From the NCBI RefSeq assembly GCF_000611675.1, contig NZ_JATV01000022.1:1-32840 (forward strand): DNA of 32,840 nucleotides, written 5' to 3'. The notes beneath the pieces are model-generated. The model worked only from the letters and a program-made list of their open reading frames with translations. It made no database searches and was not told the origin of the DNA. Position numbers and translations under genes: made by a program. Source of the stretch: Flavobacterium succinicans LMG 10402 (GTDB lineage: Bacteria > Bacteroidota > Bacteroidia > Flavobacteriales > Flavobacteriaceae). Shown here piece by piece: positions 26,811 through 32,840 of the stretch; the stretch's first letter is position 1, and every line of letters starts with the position of its first letter.

Positions 26811-27257
26811 TTAATGATCAAAAAATCTGTGGTGGTAAGTGATTTGACCCAAATGATATGATAAATGAGAACTTAGATGCACTAAAAAAAAGGCATAGGT
26901 CGTTTTTGTGTCTAAAACCAAAAGAGGATAGCTCTTTGTCATGTCTGCCTCTGTTAACTTGTCCAACGATTCATTAACAACAGTAATAGTGTCTTCTATT
27001 TTTTCAATCAACACATCTTTTGGAATATTTTTGGCTGAAAATTCGAGTTCCCTGTTGCGTACGAAGTTTGTTTTGCCAATTTCAGCTCCAATGTAGGTAT
27101 TCAAATTACCTACGATATGCAAACAAAGATTTCCAGCCGAGTTGTTGATGTACTGATTGGAGCGCCATACTGCATTTTCGTCTTGATAGGACGCTATTTC
27201 GTTTTTTAACTTTGTTAAGTCTCTAGTAAATAGTGTTTTTAGCGTTGGGATAAGCAT
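26811..27257 (-). CDS. DinB-superfamily (DUF1572-like) protein
   Basis: This 148-residue four-helix-bundle protein has spaced histidines typical of metal-binding DinB/YfiT folds: His47 (NLCLHIVGNL), His131 and His135 (HLSSHLSYHLGQI). No catalytic activity can be predicted, though relatives include thiol-dependent transferases. It starts 20 bases after the DUF4249 gene and is on the same strand, so it may be the last gene of the TonB-receptor operon or have an unrecognised promoter. Confidence 0.75.
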   Translation of the reverse strand: MLIPTLKTLFTRDLTKLKNEIASYQDENAVWRSNQYINNSAGNLCLHIVGNLNTYIGAEIGKTNFVRNRELEFSAKNIPKDVLIEKIEDTITVVNESLDKLTEADMTKSYPLLVLDTKTTYAFFLVHLSSHLSYHLGQITYHHRFFDH

Positions 27258-27277
27258 ACTGAGTTTGAAAAAGGAAG

Positions 27278-28099
27278 TTATTGAACCGTATAATATCTCG
27301 TATCAATTTCACTTAATGAAAAATACCCTAAAGGATAATTGGCTTTATCAGTAGTGTTAATGATGTTTCCTCGAACGGTAGCTGGGGGAGATTGAAAAGG
27401 TCCACCTCCACTATTACCAGATATATTGACTAGAATGCTCATGTAGCTATGGTAGGATTTCGATATGCCATAGTGGGTAATATTAACGATATCTCCTTTT
27501 TTAAGATCGTCAATTTGAGCAATACTAAAAAATTCATTGCCATCAAAGAATTCATCTCGATCCACATAAAGACTTGATTTTTTTTGAGACGAGGATGAAA
27601 ATTTATACAAATAGTAATTGGGCGTATTGGCGGGGTCATTGTAATATGATTTTACCTCGATCTCATCTCCAGAAAAACCGCTGTCATTTTTTTGTTCAAT
27701 TCTAGTAATCGCTGGCACGGGTTTAAGAGTTTCGGTCGCTGTGTAGGATTGTCCTTTGCTTAGTACCGACAGGGTGTAGGTTTCGTTTATTGCTGGGATG
27801 AAATTGGTGCAAATATATTCTCCAGTGTTTTCTTTTTCAATAAAGTTGAATACTGTATTGGAACTGTTGGTCACTTTTATGGTTGCGCCGCTTACTACAG
27901 GAATTACATTGCTGAAATAATCTGTGGTCGTAGTTAGTTTAATTACTTGGGTATTGCCAGGTGTTCCTTTTTGCCAATTGATTGACGCTTGAATCACGAG
28001 CTTTGGAGGGGCTGTTTTTAGGTTAACGTCAATAACATCCTCACAACTTATGGATAAGATAGAGGCTATAAATAGGAATAAAAAAGTGAATTTTTGCAT
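27278..28099 (-). CDS. DUF4249 lipoprotein, partner of the TonB receptor
   Basis: This 273-residue protein has a lipoprotein signal with lipobox Cys19 (ILSISC). The start CEDVIDVNLKTAPPKLVIQASI and the beta-rich Ig-like region are characteristic of DUF4249, known in Bacteroidetes almost only beside TonB-dependent receptors. It likely sits at the outer membrane and helps capture the ligand. It begins 5 bases after the receptor stop, so the two are one operon. The substrate is unknown. Confidence 0.85.
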   Translation of the reverse strand: MQKFTFLFLFIASILSISCEDVIDVNLKTAPPKLVIQASINWQKGTPGNTQVIKLTTTTDYFSNVIPVVSGATIKVTNSSNTVFNFIEKENTGEYICTNFIPAINETYTLSVLSKGQSYTATETLKPVPAITRIEQKNDSGFSGDEIEVKSYYNDPANTPNYYLYKFSSSSQKKSSLYVDRDEFFDGNEFFSIAQIDDLKKGDIVNITHYGISKSYHSYMSILVNISGNSGGGPFQSPPATVRGNIINTTDKANYPLGYFSLSEIDTRYYTVQ

Positions 28100-28104
28100 G
28101 ATGC

Positions 28105-30516
28105 TTAAAATTTAAAATTATAACTAACCGCGGGAACCATTCCGAAAATTGACGTTCGTACAGCTTCATTTAGGCCAGTGTCAATGTTTTGTCTAAAATT
28201 GATCGAGGCGGCGTTTCTTCGATTGTACAAGTTGTAAATACTAAAAACCCATTCGGTTTTGTAATTGCGATTGTTGTTTTTTCTTGGGGTCAAAGTCGCG
28301 GCAATGTCTAAATGATGATAAGCAGGTAAACGATTCGCATTTCGCAATCCGTAGCTTGGCACAATAATGTCTTCGTACTCATATTGCCCTTCAGGATAGG
28401 TAACAGGTTGTCCACTTTGTAAAGAAAAATTAGCACCAAACGTCCATTTGTCATTCAACGCGTACGAACTAGTGATGGCTAAATTATGTAATTTGTCGTA
28501 CACAGAATTATACCATTGGCCATTATTGATTCCGGTTTCAAGTGCATTTCTACCAGGCGTTTGTTGCTCGGATTTGGATAAGGTATACGAAATCCAACCA
28601 TTCAATTTGCCTTCGTTTTTCTTTAAAAGAATTTCAAGACCGTAAGCGCGCATTTGACCATTTAACACCACTTGTTCCAATGCTTTGTTGGCAATCAATT
28701 CTGCTCCATCAATGTAATCGATACGGTTTTTTATTTTTTTGAAATAGGTTTCCACTTCTAACGAATACATGCCTTCTTTGAAGTTTTTAAAATAACCCAA
28801 AGCCACCTGATCCGCCAATTGTGGCTTGATAAAATTGTCACTCGGCGTCCAAACATCTAATGGAGTAGGTGAGGAAGTATTCGAAACCAATTGTAAATAT
28901 TGTACCATGCGATTATAGCTGGCTTTGATCGATTGGTTTTCGTTCAATTGATAGGAGGCTGAAAAGCGGGGTTCAAAATTGTCAAAACTTTGAATCACAT
29001 CGTTTCGTCCGTAAAATTTAGTGTCAATTGGCGTTCCTTTTTCATACAATTGAAGATCGTTGTTGAATACCACTGGATTATTGTTTGCATAAATATTGAC
29101 AGTGGATTGCCCCAAACGATAAAACAAACTATAGCGTAAACCATAGGATAGACTGAAGTTTTTGGTCACATCATGATCAGCACTGATGTAGATAGCGGGT
29201 TCCAAAGCATATTTTTTGTCCAATTGATCTCTATTAATCCCTGACTCCTCGCTTGAAGGAATAATAGTACCGGGATTGAAGTCATAATAAATAGCATTCA
29301 AACCATAATTGAGTTTGAAAGAGTCCGAAACGTAATTTTTAAAATCGTATTTTATGTTGTAATTCTTAATGCCTGAGTCCCATTTGAATCCTACAAAATC
29401 CAATTGTAAACCATAATAATAATCGCTATAAATCAAGGAAAGATTGGAGAATAGTTTGTCTGAATACAAATGATTCCATCGTAAGTTCAACGTTGAATTC
29501 CCATAAGTATTGGTAAGTTGTTGACTTAAACTGAAAACATCTCTTCCAAAATATCCTGAAAAATAAAGGTTGTCATTTTCGGTAAGTTTATAGCTTAATT
29601 TAGCATTTAAGTCATAAAAATAGGCTGAATTGTCTTTTTGCTCTGGTGATAATTTCAAAAATAAATGAGCGTAGGATCCACGTCCTCCAATTAAAAACGA
29701 TCCTTTGTCTTTTACCAACGGCCCCTCGGCTAATAAACGACTAGTAATAAGACCGATGCCTCCGTTCATATGAAATTTTTTGCTACTTCCATCCTTTTGA
29801 TAAATATCCAAAACCGAAGAAGCTCTTCCTCCAAAACGGGAGGGAATACCTCCTTTGTATAGTTTTAAATCTTTAATAGCATCGGGATTGAATACCGAGA
29901 AAAATCCAAAAACATGTGAGGAATTGAAGATAGTGGCTTCATCTAATAAAATTAAATTCTGATCGGCTCCACCTCCTCGAACGTTGAAACCTGACGCGCC
30001 TTCACCAGCATTGGTTACGCCCGGAAGTAATAAAATTGATTTTAAAACATCGGCTTCACCCAATACTACCGGCATTTTTTTAATAGTAGCCATCGAGAGT
30101 TTGTTGACGCTCATCTCAGGTTTCTTGATGTCGGTTTTGGTACGGTTGTCGGTGATGATCACTTCATTCAATTGATTGTTTTGATTGGAAAGCTGCCAAT
30201 TGGAACGAGTATTTTGAGAAAAATCGATCGTTTCATTTACAGTTTGATATCCTAAGTACGAAATTTGAACTTGGTGTTTTCCTTTTGGAATCGTAATGGA
30301 ATAAAAGCCATATTCGTTGGTAGTTACGCCTGTTTTTAATTCAGGGAAAACTATATTGACACCAATTAATGTCTCATTACTGTTTTGGTCAGTAATGGTT
30401 CCGCTTAGCGTGAATCTTTCTTTAGGTAAAGGAATGTTGCTTTTTTCTTGTGCCAAAAAATTTTGGTAAAACAACATACATAGTATAACATAAACGGTTA
30501 TGTAGTAATTTTTCAT
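28105..30516 (-). CDS. TonB-dependent receptor with carboxypeptidase-like N-terminal domain
   Basis: This is an 803-residue outer-membrane receptor. A signal peptide (residues 1-22, QNFLA-Q) is followed by a CarboxypepD_reg-like beta-sandwich at about 36-115 (GTITDQNSNETLIGVNIVF, YGFYSITIPKGKH). The plug runs at about 118-250 with ADVLKSILLLPGV, GFNVRGGGADQNLILLDEAT and LYKGGIPSRFGGRASSV. The barrel ends in SYNFKF. This architecture with DUF4249 resembles receptors for unknown ligands, distinct from SusCD glycan pairs since no SusD is present. First gene of the operon; the upstream region has no fully matching -7 box (TACTTTG is near). Confidence 0.88.
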   Translation of the reverse strand: MKNYYITVYVILCMLFYQNFLAQEKSNIPLPKERFTLSGTITDQNSNETLIGVNIVFPELKTGVTTNEYGFYSITIPKGKHQVQISYLGYQTVNETIDFSQNTRSNWQLSNQNNQLNEVIITDNRTKTDIKKPEMSVNKLSMATIKKMPVVLGEADVLKSILLLPGVTNAGEGASGFNVRGGGADQNLILLDEATIFNSSHVFGFFSVFNPDAIKDLKLYKGGIPSRFGGRASSVLDIYQKDGSSKKFHMNGGIGLITSRLLAEGPLVKDKGSFLIGGRGSYAHLFLKLSPEQKDNSAYFYDLNAKLSYKLTENDNLYFSGYFGRDVFSLSQQLTNTYGNSTLNLRWNHLYSDKLFSNLSLIYSDYYYGLQLDFVGFKWDSGIKNYNIKYDFKNYVSDSFKLNYGLNAIYYDFNPGTIIPSSEESGINRDQLDKKYALEPAIYISADHDVTKNFSLSYGLRYSLFYRLGQSTVNIYANNNPVVFNNDLQLYEKGTPIDTKFYGRNDVIQSFDNFEPRFSASYQLNENQSIKASYNRMVQYLQLVSNTSSPTPLDVWTPSDNFIKPQLADQVALGYFKNFKEGMYSLEVETYFKKIKNRIDYIDGAELIANKALEQVVLNGQMRAYGLEILLKKNEGKLNGWISYTLSKSEQQTPGRNALETGINNGQWYNSVYDKLHNLAITSSYALNDKWTFGANFSLQSGQPVTYPEGQYEYEDIIVPSYGLRNANRLPAYHHLDIAATLTPRKNNNRNYKTEWVFSIYNLYNRRNAASINFRQNIDTGLNEAVRTSIFGMVPAVSYNFKF

Positions 30517-30889
30517 AGGTTAATTTTAGAACTACAAAGTAGACGATTTTTTAAGTGATTTGTTACTGTACAAATGTTAATGATTGGTTAACAAAAAAAA
30601 AGAGAATTGTTTCCTGTCGGCTTCTTTACTAGTATATTGGTCTTATGTTAGGGTTAAATTGAAGTAGTTTAGTTATGCAAAATAAACACTTTGTCTTTAT
30701 AATATAAGTACAGAATTAGGAAAAGGTTAACAAATAGTGTGTAGATTAATATTTCATGTTGTTTGTTTTACAAGTATGTTTTTAAGTTTTGAAAGGATAG
30801 GTAGAAAATGATTTGGGATCTTTTGGATAGAAAATCTTAATGTCAGGAGAAGTTATTTACCTTTGAAATAGCATATAAATTTTTAGCTT
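30517..30889. other. Divergent intergenic region, receptor operon and Crp/Fnr gene
   Basis: The only clear sites are TACCTTTG (30858-30865, +), a -7 box 24 bases before the Crp/Fnr ATG, and a short inverted repeat ATTTGT-N6-ACAAAT near 30558-30575. No gene, RNA or terminator was recognised in the rest. Confidence 0.45.
30858..30865 (+). promoter_or_regulatory. Putative -7 box of the Crp/Fnr gene
   Basis: TACCTTTG fits TAnnTTTG, 24 bases before the ATG at 30890. No clear -33 TTTG at the usual distance. Confidence 0.5.
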
Positions 30890-31468
30890 ATGACAACACT
30901 TCTTCAAAAAAACATCGCAGCGCATATTTCACTTTCAGATACGGAAATGGAAGCTTTCTGCAATTTATTTGAACACAAAACGATCAAGAAAAAAAGTTTT
31001 TTGTTGCGAGAAGGAGAAATTTGCAAGTTTGAAGGTTTTGTAACAAAAGGCCTTTTTAGGGTTTATCACATTGATAAAAATGGTTTTGAGCAAATACTCT
31101 ATTTTGCTATAGAAGATTGGTGGATTACAGATATTGATAGTTTTACTAATGAAATACCTTCTCAACTTTTTATAGAAGCACTTGAGGATAGTGAGGTACT
31201 TTTAATTTCAAAAAAAAACAAGGATTTTGCCTATGAAAATTTGCCGAAAATAGAAAAGCTATATAGGATAATGACTCAAAAAACGCATGTTGCACTCCAA
31301 CGCAGAATGATTGATAGTATGAGTAAAACAGCAGGGTCTCGTTATGTAGATTTCGTTAAGAAATATCCACAACTTTTGCAACGCCTGTCTAATGTTCAAG
31401 TGGCTGCCTATTTGGGTATTACCAATGTTTTTTTGAGTAATATTAGAAAGAAAATTAGTTCGAAATAA
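30890..31468 (+). CDS. Crp/Fnr-family transcription regulator
   Basis: This 192-residue protein has a cyclic-nucleotide-binding-like beta-roll (about residues 15-110; FLLREGEICKFEGFVTKGLFRVY) and a C-terminal helix-turn-helix (about 160-188; RLSNVQVAAYLGITNVFLSNIRKKI). No FNR-type N-terminal cysteine cluster is present (one Cys near residue 24, one near 46), so it is unlikely to sense oxygen through an iron-sulphur cluster; the ligand is unknown. A perfect palindrome of Fnr-like spacing follows the gene, before the MBL-fold gene, which it may regulate. Confidence 0.85.
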   Translation: MTTLLQKNIAAHISLSDTEMEAFCNLFEHKTIKKKSFLLREGEICKFEGFVTKGLFRVYHIDKNGFEQILYFAIEDWWITDIDSFTNEIPSQLFIEALEDSEVLLISKKNKDFAYENLPKIEKLYRIMTQKTHVALQRRMIDSMSKTAGSRYVDFVKKYPQLLQRLSNVQVAAYLGITNVFLSNIRKKISSK

Positions 31469-31488
31469 TAAAGATTCTTTTTTCATTT

Positions 31489-31504
31489 ATTAAACTAGTT
31501 TAAT
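31489..31504. promoter_or_regulatory. Perfect 16-base palindrome, possible operator
   Basis: ATTAAACTAGTTTAAT reads the same on both strands. The inner TTAAA-CTAG-TTTAA has the 5-4-5 spacing of Crp/Fnr boxes. It sits 20 bases after the Crp/Fnr gene and just before a promoter-like pair for the MBL gene. Confidence 0.5.
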
Positions 31505-31506
31505 GT

Positions 31507-31534
31507 TTTGATAGTGCTTTCTATTTCATCTTTG
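31507..31534 (+). promoter_or_regulatory. Putative promoter of the MBL-NTF2 pair
   Basis: TTTG (31507-31510) and CATCTTTG (31527-31534; one mismatch to TAnnTTTG) are separated by 16 bases. The -33 part lies 2 bases from the palindrome, so a bound regulator would meet the polymerase. Confidence 0.35.
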
Positions 31535-31560
31535 CGGTATTAATTTAAATAATGCAAATA

Positions 31561-32454
31561 ATGAAATCACAGATTATTTCAACAGTTTTTTTAACCATTT
31601 TAACTTTATTAACTATGGAATCACAAGCACAAACTTTCAAAACAATTGAAAACAAAGATTTAAAACTTGAAGTTTACAACTCATCCGAAAACAGTTTTGG
31701 TGTAGCATCTGTAATTGTATCCGGAAAAAAAGATGCGGTTTTAATTGACACCCAATTTACATTGGCGGATGCCGAAAAAGTAGCACAAGAAATAAAAAAA
31801 TCTGGCAAAAAATTAACCACCATTTTTGTTTCTCACGGCGATCCAGATTTTTACTTTGGTCTAGAAGTATTCAAAAAATATTTCCCAGAAGTTACAGTCT
31901 ATGCAACACCTGCAACCATTGAACATATTAAAGCAACAGCTCAAAAAAAAATAGACGTTTGGGGCGAAAGATTGGGTAAAAACATTACTTCAAATGTTAT
32001 TTTACCTCAGGTTTTAAAAGGAAACAGCATTGAATTAGAAGGTCATCAATTAGAAATTATTGGCTTGCAAGAATTTCCTTCTAAAACTTTTGTTTGGATT
32101 CCTTCTATCAAAGCAATTGTTGGCGGAATAAATGTTTTTGGAACCACTTTTCATCTTTGGATGGCAGATGCACAAACTGCAGAAGCTCGCAAAAACTGGA
32201 TTTCAGTTTTAGATAAAATTACAGCTTTGAATCCTGAAATTGTAATTCCTGCTCACGCCAATTCAAATTCTCCATTTGATGTAACTGCCGTAAGTTTCAC
32301 GAAAACGTACATACAATTCTATGAAGAAGCTTTAAAAACCAATACAACATCCGAAGCTTTAATTACAGCTTTGAAAACAAAATATCCAACACTAACTTTT
32401 GATACTGCCTTGATGATAGGAGCAAAAGTAAATACAGGAGAAATGAAATGGTAA
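31561..32454 (+). CDS. Exported MBL-fold protein with altered metal motif
   Basis: This 297-residue protein has a Sec signal peptide (MKSQIISTVFLTILTLL...SQA-QT). ATG 31561 puts it in frame; 31552 is a less likely alternative. The MBL fold is clear (AVLIDTQFT, TTIFVSHGDPDFYFGLE, IVIPAHA), but the canonical H-x-H-x-D-H is changed to H-x-D-x-D-F (His92, Asp94, Asp96, Phe97), and the usual His and Asp of later motifs are also replaced. His in HLWMAD and PAHA remain. I recall a widespread subfamily with this exact SHGDPDFYFG motif, so the change is probably conserved and not decay. Its stop overlaps the next start (ATGGTAA), so the two are coupled. Confidence 0.8.
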   Translation: MKSQIISTVFLTILTLLTMESQAQTFKTIENKDLKLEVYNSSENSFGVASVIVSGKKDAVLIDTQFTLADAEKVAQEIKKSGKKLTTIFVSHGDPDFYFGLEVFKKYFPEVTVYATPATIEHIKATAQKKIDVWGERLGKNITSNVILPQVLKGNSIELEGHQLEIIGLQEFPSKTFVWIPSIKAIVGGINVFGTTFHLWMADAQTAEARKNWISVLDKITALNPEIVIPAHANSNSPFDVTAVSFTKTYIQFYEEALKTNTTSEALITALKTKYPTLTFDTALMIGAKVNTGEMKW

Positions 32455-32670
32455 AATCAATTCTATGCAGCTTGGCTTTGCTTTTGGCATTGTCAAGCTG
32501 TTCTTTAAATAAAAAAGCAATGACAAATCTTGATATTATAAAAAGCACCTACGAAGGCAAAACTTCGGAAAAAAACGGTAAAAATTTGGCTAAATACGTA
32601 GCAGACAATATCAGTTGGACCGAAGCCAACGGTTTTCCGTATGCAGGAACTTATATTGGTTTAGAAAATG
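32448..32670 (+). pseudogene. NTF2/SnoaL-like lipoprotein gene, cut by the IS
   Basis: The intact part encodes a lipoprotein signal (LSSC, Cys18) and the start of an NTF2-like fold (TNLDIIKSTYEGKTSEKNGK, then ISWTEANGFPYAGTYIGLENV). The normal protein would have roughly 130-150 residues. After codon 74 the IS sequence begins, adding about a dozen unrelated codons before a stop at 32708. It overlaps the MBL gene stop by 7 bases, so they were one transcription unit. The 3' part must lie beyond the IS, outside the window. Confidence 0.8.
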
Positions 32671-32840
32671 TCATAGCTATCCGAAAGTCTAAAATAAAAA
32701 ATGCCTGAGAATCCCGTATTTTTGATTTTGCGAAACAAATAATACTTTATGGGACTCTTCAGGCGAAACAAAAATATCAAAAAACCAGTTATTCGACAAA
32801 TTATTGACCTTGTTCCTCGATGGATGCTTGAATCTTGTGC
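32671..32840 (+). mobile_element. 5' end of an IS4-family insertion sequence (right copy, partial)
   Basis: Exact inverse of 2-171. It begins inside the NTF2-like gene. TATTTTTG at 32717-32724 is a -7 box 24 bases before the transposase ATG at 32749. The 3' end is outside the window. Confidence 0.85.
32749..32840 (+). CDS. IS4-family transposase, N-terminal fragment (right copy)
   Basis: This codes for the same start as the left copy (MGLFRRNKNIKKPVIRQIID...) and runs out of the window. It resembles the DUF4372 N-terminal domain of Bacteroidetes IS4 transposases. Only 30 complete codons are visible. Confidence 0.75.
   Translation, partial: MGLFRRNKNIKKPVIRQIIDLVPRWMLESC

Noticed and set aside
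1..32840. Composite transposon bounded by the two IS copies
   Set aside because: The interior is core metabolism and repair genes, and both IS copies are cut at the same base, which suggests contig ends.

Overview
The window looks like chromosomal DNA of a Flavobacterium-like member of the Bacteroidetes. It is strongly A+T rich. Exported proteins end in typical Bacteroidetes outer-membrane signatures, and two TonB-dependent receptors are present, one with a carboxypeptidase-like domain and a DUF4249 partner. Promoters repeatedly fit the Bacteroidetes -7 box TAnnTTTG, usually 17-50 bases before the start codon. I saw no rRNA, tRNA or CRISPR array.

Both ends (1-171 and 32671-32840) are the same 170 bases in inverted orientation: the 5' end of one IS4-family (DUF4372-type) insertion sequence, including the first ~30 codons of its transposase. 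The right copy cuts an NTF2-like lipoprotein gene. The left copy sits 86 bases before pafA. Because the two copies stop at the same internal base to within one base, the window is probably an assembly contig that ends inside a repeated IS, not a composite transposon.

Layout: (1) 258-3341, two unrelated-mechanism alkaline phosphatases (PafA, Thr nucleophile; PhoA-type, Ser nucleophile) converging on one terminator. (2) 3459-8123, lysA, then a divergent iron/siderophore-type operon (TonB receptor plus PepSY membrane protein). (3) 8445-16010, glutamate synthase gltB-gltD, divergent from sucC. (4) 16064-17187, a translationally coupled pair (Rossmann oxidoreductase and DUF1456 protein with a basic tail). 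(5) 17613-20500, a three-gene operon: exported esterase, L-Ala-D/L-Glu-type dipeptide epimerase and an AOS-family PLP enzyme, probably linked to peptidoglycan dipeptide use. (6) 20557-24061, a TerB-like gene, uvrB and a methyltransferase. (7) 24056-25046, a zeta-toxin-like kinase overlapped by a small upstream gene, resembling a toxin-antitoxin pair; the kinase frame has no ATG, GTG or TTG start. (8) 25101-30516, rlmF, thiamine diphosphokinase, and a TonB receptor-DUF4249-DinB operon. (9) 30890-32670, a Crp/Fnr regulator, a perfect 16-base palindrome, an MBL-fold protein lacking most classical metal ligands, and the IS-broken NTF2-like gene.

The most interesting non-coding signal is a pair of dispersed elements (17506-17572 on +, 23074-23138 on -). 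Their flanks are nearly identical, while their central hairpins differ in sequence but remain perfectly paired, which is the hallmark of a conserved structured RNA or repeat. The second copy carries a third arm that could form a mutually exclusive hairpin.
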